Of a DNA stretch of 64,000 nucleotides, positions 1-12,592 are shown piece by piece. How positions within the stretch are numbered: position 1 is the stretch's first letter; every line of letters starts with the position of its first letter. A program made the position numbers and the translations under genes. This stretch comes from Ampullaceana balthica. Its lineage: Eukaryota > Mollusca > Gastropoda > Lymnaeidae. The stretch lies in NCBI GenBank assembly GCA_944989445.1, contig CALYLW010000125.1, positions 1,386,885 through 1,450,884 of the forward strand, in the 5' to 3' direction. Below the pieces are notes generated by a model, which saw nothing but the letters and a program-made list of their open reading frames with translations, was not told where the DNA came from and ran no database searches.

Positions 1-1796
1 GTATTAAATAAAACGGAGTTTTTCTTGTTTTTCCCCTTGATGATATCTATAGTTATAAGATTTGAGCATTTCAAATTCATTTTTTTTTCAACTGAAAAAT
101 TCAATCAATTACTTAAAATTCCTCTTTGTTTTAAGATAGTTCCTTTTAGACGTTCTGTTGGAAAATACCAGATACACAAACGATTTGTGTAATTGAAACA
201 ATAAATTAAAGCTTTATTAATTGACAAATGGAATTTTTATTATAACAGTGTCCTGATATATCAGTGCTCTTTAGGACAGTTGGGAAAAACCCAGAGTTTA
301 TCGTTTCACCTTAAGGAATACGGCTATTTAACATAATTTCAGAATTTGTCTCCTAAACGAAACATGCTATGACAAAATATCTACGTGGAAATAAAAGTAG
401 CTAATGAAAAATCTTTAGGTTCTCTCGGTTTAATGGGTTTAATGTACTCCCAGGGGAAAAAATAATGCCATAATTGGCAGTGTGACGGTTATTGACAGAT
501 AAAACGCCCGGATTTCACATCTCCTGTTATGTTTCATTGTGAGATTTTTCAAGCTCTATAAGAAGTAGTGCTCGTTATAATGTAGACAATAATATGAAAG
601 TAAATTTACAATTGTTACCCATGACGATTGCTTTGATCGATTTGCTACAATTACCAGAAATTGTTTCCCATGGTTAATTCAATTCCCCCACTTAGGCGTG
701 CATTGCCCCAGGGCTTGGGAACACTTCTACACAATCGATCTTTAACTGCTACACGGAACCACCTTCTTAAATGGTAATGATAAAAAATCTGTCTTAAAAA
801 AAAACTTACATTTTTGTAAATAAATTGGAGATAATTTTGGGGTTTATTTTGACCGCCCGTACGTCCTGTCACATGATATTCTCGTCACTCGTTTTCCTCA
901 TTTGATATTTTGACCACTCTGTATATTTATAATTCTGCTTGCAAGCACTTTAGCTTCCTCAATTGATGTCAGGTCAAGCCTCGCCCTATATTTAATTCAA
1001 TATACTATAGTTAACTACGCATCTCGTTCAAGCTCTGAACGATGAGCTATCTTGCACTCAGATAAACTGCTGCAAATTCTAAGAGAAAAAAAAGAGAGCA
1101 TCGATGTTTACATACTAGAATATTTGAATGTCAACTGCACGTCAAATGTTACCAGAGGCTAATCGGTTTCCGCCTACGTAAAGGATTTCCCCGTCTGCAA
1201 GTCACGTGTACAAATAGTGACAGTTCTATTTAGTTTTAGGAAAGCTTTTTGGAAATAAACAATAATATATGCCTCATATACACAAGTTTCTCAAATCATT
1301 TTGAAAAATCTATATAGTATACGTGTCTTTAAGAACAGTTTGTTTTATTTTTATTTATTAATTTTTCTTGTATTTAAAGTAGCTTTATATTTGTTTACGA
1401 GTCTTTATTACTTCAATGATCTTTAAAATTAGTTTCAAAGTTTTTAAAATAGGATATGAACATTTTTAGGGTTGGGTTCTTTTTTTCTTCTTTCTTCCTC
1501 GTTTGCTTCTTTCATTGCCTACAATGCTTTTAGGAACCGCATAAAAAAAAACAGGGCGAAGGAAGGAAAGAAGGGAAAGACTCGTTTGCTACGTTCACAG
1601 GCCTCATTAGTTGTCCATTGACACGCTTTGAGCCGGAAGTAGCTTGCATAAATTAATGACCAAAACGAGGCGATCGATTGATTCCTGACACGGTCATTGT
1701 GTTTTACAGCCACATTAAAAGAAAAGCCTCACTGCCAGAGAAGTTTACACTCGTAAAAGTTTAGGCTCTTGATTAAAAACGAGTACTATATTAAGT
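1..1796. other. Non-coding, AT-rich
   Basis: No exon, repeat family or element recognised. The short minus-strand frames (up to 73 codons) lack domain or codon support. Confidence 0.7.
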
Positions 1797-2150
1797 TTGA
1801 GATGGAAGGCATAAGATGATGTATGTTGTACTTGTAATGGAGCGCATAAGACGCTGTATGTTGTACTTATAATGAAGGCCATGCGATGTTGTATGTTGGT
1901 TGTACTTGTAATGGGGAGCATATGATGTTGTATTTTGAACGGGTAATGGTAGGCATAAGATGTTGTATGTTGTACTTGTAATGAAGGTGTAAGAAGTTGT
2001 ATGACGTACCAGCATAAGAACGTGTTTGTTTGTTTTTATTTGTTTCAGAACAATATTGTTCTTGTAAAGGAAGGCATAATATGTATTAGAAGGAAGTACT
2101 TGTAATGGTAGTCATAAGAAGTTGTATGTTGTACTTTTAAGAAGCGTATG
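1797..2150 (+). repeat. Degenerate ~37-bp minisatellite
   Basis: About eight imperfect copies of a unit like 'ggcataagatgttgtatg' followed by 'ttgtacttgtaatggaa'. An interruption of roughly 40 bp lies near 2,020-2,050. Spacing varies. The minus-strand reading frame here is a by-product. Confidence 0.85.
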
Positions 2151-4369
2151 CCAAGTAGTACTTTCTTTTTAAATCCCTTGTATTAACTTCACCGTCTTTA
2201 GCCTCCCTCTGTCTCAATGTGTGTCGCGGTCCCCGCCCGCGGAAAAAAACAAAAGTAAAAAATGACCCACTTCCCATGATCCTATCAAGTTGAAATTGTA
2301 TATCATAGACTTGTGTCGCCTAACAATGCATTGTATCAAAATAAATTTCAGATCGATCGAATGTACAGTAATTAAGTTAATGAATTTTAAGTTTATCTCT
2401 ATGTATCTCTATGCAGCATATGTAGCCGTCTGCTATAGTTGACCTAAACGTGTCACTGGAGGTTCACTCCATCCCTTGATTTCATAGGGGTCACGGGGTG
2501 CGTATTATTTTGAACAGAATCAATACTTTTAATTATGTCTCATATATAAGGGATTTATAGTCAAAAACTTTGTTTTTAATGGTTGCTTATTACTTATATT
2601 ACTTACTTGATTCTGAAAGTACTACATCATTTAGTTGCCTTGGTAATTGTAGGAGTATGTCGTACTAGTAATTGTAGATAATGTAAATAATGTTTTGTAA
2701 CTGTGTTTGAAATTACTGCAAAAATTATATTCTACTTGTTCTTGTAAGTACTGATAAGGTTAACTTGTACTTGTAATACATACATAATATGATACAAAGT
2801 ATGATTAATTTGCACCTTGAATGTTCTTCAAGTTTGTCTCCGAACTTACAATTATAACATGCTATGCCGTGTTCATGTACATCAAGGTAATGCATAGTAT
2901 GTCTACTAATAGGTAATTCATGGTTGACTCATTAATTTTTCAACAGGCTTTTCCAAAATATATACCACGCTTTACTTTTTCTTGTAGACGCACTCACGTA
3001 CAGATAAATAATTCCATTATATTTAATAGCATATAAATTTAACCAATGTTATGGACAATTAACATAAAATGTTCACTGTCGTTACCGACTCTAAAAAACA
3101 TCTACCTTACTTCTTATAGTACAAAAACTGAAGATTGTGATGAGTCCTATTTTTAAATTACATCTCTGGGGATTGTGTGACAAGGAAATGAGCTGACCCT
3201 ATCCATTTTGCCAGTCAATGCACAATTTAATTGTACATTTGTCGAGGTTTTTTTTTCTACCTTCTTGAAATGTTTAGAGCTGGCGTCAAAGTGAACGATT
3301 TTATGTCATGAATTGCCTCCTCCATCATTTATAACTCGCCTATTCTTTCCCAGTGATTTTCCTGTTTAAATCAATTCTCATTTAACTCAAAGATCTTATT
3401 TCCTCAGTGTTTACACCATCTACTTTCTGGCCTTCAGAACGAAATACATAAGGACACAACTTTCTAAGAAAACTTAACAGAAAACTGGCTTTGCGTATAC
3501 AATATAAATAAATACCCATCTCGCTCAGGCTATGTAGCTGGCAAAAAATAAATAACTTTAAAAAATATACCCTTGGCAATGTCCCGCATAACAACAATAA
3601 TTGAAGCCTATTAAAAGCTTTATGATCAAACTTTCTGTGATAAATCAGAAACATTTCCCTTTTTCAATAGTGTCTTTGTTTATTTCAAGTCCATCACAAA
3701 ATCAAGTCGTTAAAATTATCTCTGAGTTGTTATCCTATTTAGCCACCGCCATGTCTTGAATTTAAAGTCGACTTGATCTGTTTCTTGTCACTGTCTCTGA
3801 GCCTCATTAAGTCCGGCTTCCGAAAACAGATCAAACTCTTTTTAAATTTTTTTCCGAAAATCCCACTTTTGCTTGGTTGTCCTGGCCATTTGATATTGAT
3901 ATACTCGAGAAAAAAACGAAACAAACCCATTTTTTTTAATTTTTAGACAAGAAATAAGAGTAGACGTCTCTTAGTGGAACTGATGAGATGTGTATTGAAA
4001 TCTAGGATAGCAGCGATTTTAGAATGTTTCTGACAAATAATACGACTTTTTTAATTGAACATATTTTACAGGACCCGATGGTCACAATGTGATGATCGTG
4101 GAAACAGCGCAGTACAAAATGACACGAACTGGGATTTTTCATTGAGCAATAAGTTTATTTCCTAGGTAGAAAATATCTTTATCCACGAATCTGGAATATC
4201 GGGAATAAATATGTATGGATGATGCAGTTCGGCAATAGTTAAGTAATCGGATTTGGCATTTGAAATGTTTTACGTCATCCTTATATAATAAAAAGCTATG
4301 TTCCGTGCGGTCATCGATAGCGATTTGTCCCTCAAACACATATGACTCCTACAGCCAATCATATTGAAC
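2151..4369. other. Non-coding
   Basis: AT-rich. A ~25-bp string 'gggatttatagtcaaaa(a/g)ctt/ctc' occurs near 2,549 and again near 4,446, a minor dispersed repeat. Otherwise nothing recognised. Confidence 0.65.
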
Positions 4370-4440
4370 ACGTTTACGAGGACGTTCAAAACGAGGTATT
4401 TTTGGTGAAGTATTTCTTCCAAGACTTTTTTTGAGTTATG
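4370..4440 (+). repeat. Relic of the same Helitron family
   Basis: A short block reading 'gaggacgttcaaaacgag' followed by 'tttttggtgaagtattt' matches the internal Helitron sequence at about 54,330 and 23,490. No termini remain, so this is a fragment only. Confidence 0.4.
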
Positions 4441-4526
4441 CGTTTTGGGATTTATAGTCAAAAGCTCTGCTTTTACGAGTTATTTATTTTAACTATAATG
4501 AATAGTATTTTTGACGTGATGCACAT

Positions 4527-4620
4527 GTATACCGGTTGAGACGGCTGTTGGAGGGAAGTAACAACATGCCACCGAACGGTGGCGGAACGTCCTTGGGCGG
4601 AATTGTTGCTGGTTTCATAT
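4527..4620 (+). repeat. Copy of LINE 3' tail
   Basis: About 95 bp closely match 5,643-5,745: 'gagacggctgttggagg', 'aacatgccaccgaac' and 'gtggcggaacgtccttgg' occur in both. This copy contains a perfect hairpin CCACCG-AA-CGGTGG. It could be the tail of an older insertion of the same family, or a target the LINE landed next to. Confidence 0.75.
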
Positions 4621-5745
4621 AAATAGGGTTGTAGTAGTACGGATGAGAGAGCCTCGCGGGCCGCATCTGGTTAAGTCGTACATAATGGTAGACTAACAGA
4701 TGAATTCCATGTCACAACTGGAGTCAAACAAAGATGCCTCATTTCACCACTTCTGTTCCTTCTTGTGTTAGACTGGGTCACAAAAGAAGCTTATGCAAGC
4801 TCAGGAAAAGGAATCCAGTAGAACCTAATGCAAAAACTAGAAGATTTGGAGTTTGCGGATGACTTGGCCATTCTGTCCCACAGACTTCAAGACATGCAAG
4901 ACAAAATAACAGCCTTAGGGAGACTGGGAAAAGAGTAGGACTCAATGCAAACATTCAAAAAACAAAATGTTTGAAAATAAACTTCCTACAAGATGGAGTC
5001 ATCCAAGTAGAAAACCGTAACCTGGAGCAAGTAAACAACTTTGTATACCTTGGGAGTGTGGTCAGTGTATCAGGGGGAACAGATGAGGACATCGAACGAA
5101 GAATAAATTTGGCGCGACAGGCTTTTGCCAATCTGAAACAGGTCTGGAGATCTACACACATCTCTGTCAAAACAAAAGTAAGGATCTTTAACACCAATGT
5201 TAAAGCGGTCCTACTTTATGGATCCGAAACATGGCGGACGACATAGACAACAAAAAATAGACTCCAGACCTTTGTTAACAGATGCCTCAGAAATATTCTG
5301 AAAATAAAATGGTTCGATAAGGTCGAAAACTCCAAGCTGTGGGAGAGGTGTGGACAAAGAACAGTAGAACAACAAATCATGGAAAGAAAGTGGAGATGGA
5401 TTGGACACACCCTCAGGAAAGATAACAGCAGGGCTAGGCAGGCCTTAGATTGGAACCCCAGGGCAAACGACAACGAGGGAGACCCAAGCGTACATGGACA
5501 AAGAGCATGTTGGACGAGGCTGGAAGGACTGGGAAGAGCTGGGAAGAATTGAAGCGACTGGCAAGGGACCGTGTAGAGTGGTGAGCTTTGACAGAGGCCC
5601 TATGTTTCACAAGGAACTCAAAGGACAAATGATGATGATGACATCTATGCCGGTCGAGACGGCTGTTGGAGGGGAGTTGCAACATGCCACCGAACTGTGG
5701 CGGAACGTCCTTGGACGGGCTTTGTTGCTGGTGTTACATATGGGA
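4620..5745 (+). mobile_element. 5'-truncated non-LTR retrotransposon (LINE)
   Basis: A reverse-transcriptase-bearing LINE remnant, orientation plus. It begins inside the RT domain, runs through the RT palm and C-terminal segment, then a GAT-rich stretch (5,630-5,645) and a 3' tail. The tail (5,643-5,745) has a near copy at 4,527-4,620, just upstream of the coding part. The clade is probably RTE-like, by resemblance to mollusc and flatworm endonuclease-RT elements, but I am not certain. Confidence 0.85.
4660..5640 (+). pseudogene. LINE reverse transcriptase C-terminal half
   Basis: Encodes the C-terminal half of an endonuclease/reverse transcriptase. Visible are TTGVKQ and ISPLLF of the RT fingers/palm, the catalytic box FADDLA (4,852-4,869), YLGSVVSVSGGTDEDI and LLYGSETWRTT in the 91-codon open stretch at 4,971-5,246, and KWRWIGHTLRK near 5,390. 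Frames shift between 4,870 and 4,971 and again near 5,460. Stops interrupt the frame, for example TAG directly after ETWRTT at 5,246. The endonuclease and N-terminal RT are absent. It is not functional. Confidence 0.88.
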
Positions 5746-6220
5746 CTAAATCTCTGAGTTTAAATTCAGAGTTTTCTTTCTCTTCATTCATTTGGCATCA
5801 AAGATTTCAAGTCCCATCCACCCGTTGTGCTGTGGGTGGTTTGTGCATATCTAGAAATTAGCTTGGGTCCATATCTATAATGGTGTTTTATGACCATTGA
5901 AACTGCTAAGAAAGCTCACAGATGCATATGGGTTTCAATGAAAATAAAGTACCCTAACTGAAGAATGAAAGCTCAACTAAAAAACACTGCCAAAATGTTA
6001 ATTTAAAATAGTGCTATCTAATCTCATTTATAATCATCATTATCTTTCCTGAGAAATACTCGAATTTATGACAGGATCTGAAGGCTACCATGTTCAATTT
6101 TTTTTTATTATTGTCAAAACCATAAACTGACGATTAATATAATATGTCTCAATAATTCGATAAATGTCCTATTACTTCATGACTGAAGTCGGATTATTAG
6201 CACACATATCAATGTCTTAT

Positions 6221-6658
6221 TACTCCCAAGAGATTACTTTCCTGTCTATATCTGTCGTATTACTCAAGAGCGATGAAATGACTCTCTCTGTCTGTCTCTT
6301 TACTCCAGAGAGATTGCATGACTGTCTTTGTCTGTCTCTTTACTCCAGAGAGATTGCATGACTGTCTTTGTCTGTCTTATTACTAACGAGAGCTGGCAGG
6401 ACCGTCTCTGTCTGTCTCTTTACTCCAGAGAGATTGCATGACTGTCTTTGTCTGTCTTGTTACTAACGAGAGCTGGCAGGACCGTCTTTGTCTGTCTTAT
6501 TACTCCAGAGAGATTGCATGACTGTCTTTGTCTGTCTTATTACTAACGAGAGCTGGCAGGACCGTCTTTGTCTGTCTTATTACTCCAGAGAGATTGCATT
6601 ACTGTCTTTGTCTGTCTTATTAATCACGAGAGATGGCATGATTGTCTTTGACATCTAG
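6221..6658 (+). repeat. 40-bp minisatellite with 80-bp higher-order period
   Basis: Eleven units of exactly 40 bp. Type A contains 'tactccagagagattgcatg'; type B contains 'tactaacgagagctggcagg'; both end 'gtctttgtctgtctyatt'-like. From 6,341 they alternate A-B-A-B-A-B-A, giving an 80-bp higher-order unit. The first two and last units are diverged. Confidence 0.93.
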
Positions 6659-6666
6659 TGGAAAAA

Positions 6667-7215
6667 GTGTGGTGGGGGGGGGGTCGGCTTATGAGCGGGT
6701 CATAGGTGATTTCTGCATAGATATTGAATATCGGTGTTGTTATTGTAGATTATCAATGTCCTTTTCTACATTCTACAAGAGTCGACTGCTCTATCAGAAG
6801 CTATAATATATTATTAAAAATCAGCACTTACCTTTTTTAATCATTTTATTTATTTTTGTGAACGTTTTAATAAATTGCTTTACAAATTGTGTTTTCAACC
6901 ACGGATTTTAATATATGCGCTTTCGTCACTGTTTACCAAATAATTTTTTTTTAAATACCGGTAACTCTTGCTTAACAAAGTGCAGAAAGACAAAGATAGG
7001 CAGTACAAAGTAAACAATCATAATGGCCGATTTAGCTTGTAGTTTGAAAAAAAATATGTACCATTTTTTTAAAGTTGTCCTATTACTTTTTTTTTGGGGG
7101 GGGGGTCGGCTTGCGTTCGGCTTATACACTTTTAATACTTTTCCCTTCCAAAAGTGTGTGTGTGGGGGGGGGGTTCGGCTTATGAACGAACGGGCTATAG
7201 AACGAGTATATACGG
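6667..7215. repeat. Poly-G / 'cggcttatg' repeated motif region
   Basis: Three stretches combine a G run with a shared word: 'ggggggtcggcttatgagcg' (6,670s), 'ggggggtcggcttgcg' (7,090s) and 'ggggggttcggcttatgaac' (7,160s). 'taccggtaact' at 6,956 and 'tacggtaact' at 7,211 also recur. This is probably a decayed DNA-transposon-derived repeat. I cannot name the family or its ends. Confidence 0.4.
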
Positions 7216-8043
7216 TAACTCTATTACACACGAAGAAAAAAACCCACAAAAACCTCTCTGCCTATTGTAAAAGGTTCATTATCCACTAACGGCTGAAATG
7301 TTTTTGTAATACTCTTTTAAATCGTTTCGTAAACCAGAAAAAAAAACTTTGGATTCTTACTCACTTTTTATGACACATAATAAGAGATTTCATATTGTGG
7401 CTGTCCGCTAATACATCAACCATTAAGCCCAAAAGGTACTCGTAGTTTTAGAATCCACTCCTGAACACCCACACACAACTAGCACGCTCACATACACAGT
7501 AAAGAGATGGTCTTGTTGGGTTTTAATTGAAATTGAGTCACGTCGTATTTTCAATCCCTTGTGTCTCGTCATACTCGATTACGGTAGCTTAGAAAGTAAT
7601 TGTTTTTGTCTCCTCAGATTCGATTTCACTAGCCTATGACGTAATTGATTTTGTCGTGAATTGATTCCTGACTCTCATAGCAAATATCGCAACTTCTTAA
7701 AATGTTTTAGTCTTTTGTCTCATTGCACTGGGAAATGATACTTAGAAGAAAAGCGAAAAATCACTTAAATATCTTTCCTCAGTTTCATGCAGTATATATT
7801 ATTATTTTAGTTTTACGGGACGGTTTCTTATGGTTTTTTGCGGTATTACATGAGGCTAGAAGTTGTTAAAACAAGTTTGAGCAATACACTCATCGACTCA
7901 TTCAGACTGAAGATTTGGCCAACAATGGTCAACATGGAATATCGGTACTCAATTTGACCTCTACTAGCCATCATTCGAGAATTTATTTACAATCTTATCG
8001 AAAGATCTTTCAGTTAATATGTTGAGGTCATAGAAGGAGAGAT
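7216..8043. other. Non-coding
   Basis: AT-rich spacer between the poly-G repeat region and the 18-bp array. Nothing recognised. Confidence 0.65.
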
Positions 8044-8691
8044 ATGCCGAGAAAGAGAGATATGCCTAGAAAGAGAGATATGTTGAGAAAGAGAGATATG
8101 CCGAGAAAGAGAGATATGTTGAGAAAGAGAGATATGCCTAGAAAGAGAGATATGTTGAGAAAGAGGGATATGCCTAGAAAGAGAGATATGCCTAGAAAGA
8201 GAGATATGTTGAGAAAGAGAGATATGCCGAGAAAGAGAGATATGTTGAGAAAGAGAGATATGCCTAGAAAGAGAGATATGCCTAGAAAGAGAGATATGTT
8301 GAGAAAGAGAGATATGCCGAGAAAGAGAGATATGTTGAGAAAGAGAGATATGCCGAGAAAGAGAGATATGTTGAGAAAGAGAGATATGTTGAGAAAGAGA
8401 GATATGCCTAGAAAGAGAGATATGCCTAGAAAGAGAGATATGCCTAGAAAGAGAGATATGTTGAGAAAGAGAGATATGCCGAGAAAGAGAGATATGTTGA
8501 GAAAGAGAGATATTTTGAGAAAGAGGGATATGCCGAGAAAGAGAGATATGCCTAGAAAGAGAGATATGTTGAGAAAGAGAGATATGTCGAGAAAGAGAGA
8601 TATGTTGAGAAAGAGAGATATTTTGAGAAAGAGAGATATGCCTAGAAAGAGAGATATGTTGAGAAAGAGAGATATGTCGAGAAAGAGAGAA
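8044..8691 (+). repeat. 18-bp minisatellite, 36 copies
   Basis: Thirty-six units of exactly 18 bp (648 bp) of the form atgccgagaaagagagat, with variants in the codon after ATG (CCG, CCT, TTG, rarely TCG) and a few ATG-to-ATT changes. The unit is a multiple of three, so both strands stay open: plus strand M-P/L-RKRD repeats, minus strand a Leu/Phe/Ile/Ser-rich repeat. No start context, domain or flanking exon suggests translation. Confidence 0.97.
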
Positions 8692-9474
8692 AAGGCGGAT
8701 GAAGGAAGAAGTTGAAAATTATGATACAGAGAACTAGCTGCATTCAAAGAAATTGGGAAAGATTCAAGACAGACAAATTACATAACTGTTAAAGTTCAGA
8801 CTAATGTAACATTATTGTCTCGGATATCTCCTCTTCTCTTGTTGACATTTCCATCTATAATTGACATAACGTCCTTTTATTGCCCTTACGCCTACGGAGT
8901 ATATGATAATTATCTCCCAATAAAACTTAACACCGGTGGGTGTTGAACTTCACGTGTTCATGTGACACGTCCCGCATTCGATGCTGTATAATCTGATTAG
9001 GTGACCACGTTGGTAGTGTTTCCATTATCGGGATTAACCTGTGATCTGGAGAATGTTTCCCTAAAGTGTTGCTGATCACATTCTCTAATTGTGTACTCCA
9101 AAAGTACTTTTGGGTGAGGTCAAAATGTTGAATTGTCAACCAAATAATTGGAATCAAAAGTACATTTTAAAACAAATCGCTTTTCAAAAGAGTTACTTAA
9201 AGTGTAAAAAGAGGGTAATAGTAATTATAAAAATAAAGTAACCGAAATTATAATTTAAAAAAAATTATTATTATTTGATAGCAAAATTTCTACTTTTTTA
9301 TTATCAAAAAATGTAATGACATTGGACAGTTAAACGTTTGAGTTCTAATTGTAAAACTTATTTAGCTACACTTATTAAACATTTAATGTTTTTGAAAGGT
9401 GTTCAGAAAAGTTTGATTTAACGTAGGGCATGGTCGGTATTTTTTTAAGTCCCCTATTCAATGTTGCCATAAGA
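8692..9474. other. Non-coding
   Basis: AT-rich with no recognised element. Confidence 0.65.
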
Positions 9475-9600
9475 TGTTGTTCGTCCGTCGTGGCCGACGA
9501 TGACCACTCTCATCATATTTGCTGGGCCGCACCATGTGTCCTCTGGTGGCTTATTAACCCTATTCTGGCACGAAAAAGGCGTCCGCATGTCGGACAAGAG
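9475..9600 (+). repeat. Dispersed repeat shared with 25.8 kb, copy 1
   Basis: About 100 bp align with 25,786-25,920: both start gttgtt(t)cgtccgtc, then 'gaccaytctcatca', a CTGGTGG/CTTGGTG region and a 'gctcgaa/gcacgaa' block. Probably a SINE- or MITE-like family; no tRNA promoter boxes are seen. Confidence 0.6.
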
Positions 9601-9630
9601 ATTGATGCGGCCCATTCAGGAGATGCAAAA

Positions 9631-9862
9631 AGATACATTTCTGATGTTCACCAATGCTCTCTATCTCACCTCACAATATCACATCTCAGGGCTTTAATAA
9701 AGTGTTGAAATAAGATACATTCGTGATATTTACCAATGCTCTTTGTCTCACCTCACAATATCGAATCACTGGGCTTTAATATGGTGTTGTTGAAATAACA
9801 TACATTTCTGATGTTCACCAATGCTCTTTGTCTCACCTCACAATATTGAATCTCGGGGCGAG
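9631..9862 (+). repeat. ~82-bp tandem repeat, 3 copies
   Basis: Three copies beginning near 9,631, 9,712 and 9,797 share 'tgatgttcaccaatgctct' and 'ctcacctcacaatat'. Spacing is 81-85 bp. It directly follows a dispersed repeat at 9,475-9,600. Confidence 0.85.
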
Positions 9863-12500
9863 AGACTGAGAAACTAAAATACTTACAGCAGAATGTTGGC
9901 TTACAAATTCTCGTCTAACAGGTCATTTGGGGGATATAGGAGTTGTTGGTTTCGTGTGGGGAAGGGGTTGTGTGGCTTTAATTGTTGTTAAAGGGGGTTA
10001 AAACGGCTGTTAAACACTGGTGTGTTCTAAGTCTCCACCAAACGCCATCTCTAAGGCCAGTAATAACGAATTTGACAACTTGCCACAAAAGCATTTTTTT
10101 TTGTAGACAGCACGGTCGTCTGCTTGTGTGAGCATCGTGACTTGCCCTGATTATCACCCTTGGTGAGAGTGCCACTGTTTTTCAACGATGAGCTTAATGT
10201 CAAGTGGCGTCCTCTATGGTGACGGTAATTGTTAACAGTAAACAAAGTAGCTATGCTCTCCCCTTGCCTACGGCTGGCAATTACTCTGAGTTTATTTAAA
10301 GTATCAACAGACACGTTCTCAAATAAATCATAACAATTGATTTGGAAATTATCTAAAATCTAAGCCTATATAAAAATATTTTCTTAAAATGATAATTTAT
10401 TTGAAATAAATGAAAAAGTTAATAAAAATAAATACATTTTTTTTGTGTAAATTTGGATTTTACATTTCAGAAATATTTTACAAGGCCTTAGAAATTCTTA
10501 GAATTGTACCACACCCACTTGCAATTATAATATATAACATATAGCTCTGTCACAGGCATAAACTATCCGACACTGTGGATTTTTTCTTTGTCTTTGAAAT
10601 ACATGCTGGTATTATGAATGTATGAGATAACCTAGAACTTTTGCGACCTAATGTTTTGTATTCATAATAGGGTATTAAGAGGTTCAACTTCATCCCATTC
10701 AATCGAAAGAAAAGTCAGGAAGATGGGAATGGTACACGGTGGCACCAATCTTCTGTATAGAATTACCGCCTGTAATAGATAGGATAACATTCAATTAATT
10801 ATTACGTCATCGCAATTTTTTTTGCTCTAGCGGGCAGTTAGTTATACGGATCCGTGACCTAGTGATCCATATCAATTACTGACACTAGGGAAAATGTAAT
10901 CTAAAGAGGCTTTTGGTCTTTTTAAAAGTATCAATTATCATTGATATTGAATCTTTCATGAAGGTTACTAATGGCAGCAGTAATTTGTTAGTTCGACATG
11001 TTAGCCAGATAATTATGTATTTTGATGGCTAAGAGGTGGGTAATCACGTGATTAATCTACCTCAATGGGAAAATTGTTAAGGTTAACGTAACACAACTAA
11101 AGGTTGTCAATTTATTACGCAGTATGTTTGCTGTTGAGAACTTCCTATTCTGGTCACCTCAAAACAAACAAAACATGTACATTTTGAATAACATCCTACT
11201 TACACTTCCCCATAACAAATTATTATTTCCTAAAATTACCCAGTCATCAAGTCCACACCCAAAAAAATTACCCATTTTCCCCCATGTATTTCAAGTGGTT
11301 GCGATATTGATTTTTCACCGTTGTCGATGTTGGCGTGATGAAAAAAAAAGTGTTTTTTCCCCAAGGCTTTAACACGCTAAACGCCTCTTCAAATAGGGTC
11401 TTCCTCTACCTCCAAAACTCTAAACGCACTAAGCCATTTAATTGACTTTGTGGGTGCCATATTTTTTAAACTGTCTTAATCTTTACTTATAATAATCTCT
11501 CCACAACAACATTGTACACCAAGTACAATAACGCAATGTGCCCTGTAATTCCCATTAAAAATTTCCAATCATATCGTATCAAATGAAACGATCCTTGTTA
11601 TATCATGTCTTCATTCGATATTGTAAATTACTCTTTAACTTATCAATTTGTCCTTCCGAATTGTACTGCGGTAGTGCTGTCAAATAAAGAACGGTGCAAT
11701 ATTATATACACATACAAATATTTGATCAAACTTCAAAGTGATTATAAAACTTTTACATATTAACATCCCCCCCCCCTGACCCAGCTGAAATTTTCTTTAA
11801 AATTATGGAACCCTTCAAAGTTTCTAATCATAGTTTGGTCAATGAGATATCCTATCTGGGCAGCAATTACGCCTGCTGCTTCCTATTAGCACATGTTGGT
11901 TTCCCATGTTGGGAATGTCAAAAGATCTAGACACGGCTTGTTGTGGCTCCGGTCGAATTAAGCAGTCAATATCCTGTTTCTACGAGCTCTCCCCTTTAGA
12001 AACCGCTGCAGACGACATATCGATTTAAAGGTCAGTTTCGTTTTTGGATTCAACAGTCAGAAATGTCGTTTCTGATATAGAAGAATCTGGCCAGTCCTGT
12101 GAAGAATGAGGCGGGTGTGGAGTAAATGCGGCTCCATCTTAACCCCCCCCCGCCCCTCTTTCTTTGTCTCTCTTTCTTGCACTGTTCTCTTTAACCATTT
12201 CGGTCTCTCCACCAATGCGTGGGTTTATAAGTAATTCTAGATCAATATTGAAGATGAGTTGAGACTTGGACAATGTCCAGCCAGACGAACGTATACGAAT
12301 TTCGTGGGCCGAGGTTTTGATGGCAGTGACAAATGTTTGATAGTGCCCAAGACCGCTGTAGTTCATTCAGTCCTATTGGAAGTATGTGGGATTTTTCCTT
12401 TTTGTTGTTGGGTATTTATTCCTTGTGTCAGTAGAAAATTAAAATTAAATATTTGAAACACAGTTACGATGAGCATTTGTTAAATTCACTTTCATGGTAC
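9863..12500. other. Non-coding
   Basis: AT-rich with scattered homopolymer runs (C10 near 11,767). No exon recognised; the frames at 9,978-10,314 overlap each other and look random. Confidence 0.6.
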
Positions 12501-12592
12501 ATTAGTAACACACCGAGTGGAATATTAGTACCACACCGAGTGGAACATTAGTAACACGCCGAGTAGAACATTAGTAACACACTGAGTGGGAA
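12501..12592 (+). repeat. 23-bp tandem repeat, 4 copies
   Basis: Four units of attagtaacacaccgagtgg plus three bases, at 12,501, 12,524, 12,547 and 12,570, each with one to three changes. Confidence 0.95.

Noticed and set aside
8028..8747. 239-codon minus-strand and 223-codon plus-strand frames of 6-residue repeats
   Set aside because: Both arise because an 18-bp repeat unit without stops is a multiple of three; no domain, start context or exon support.
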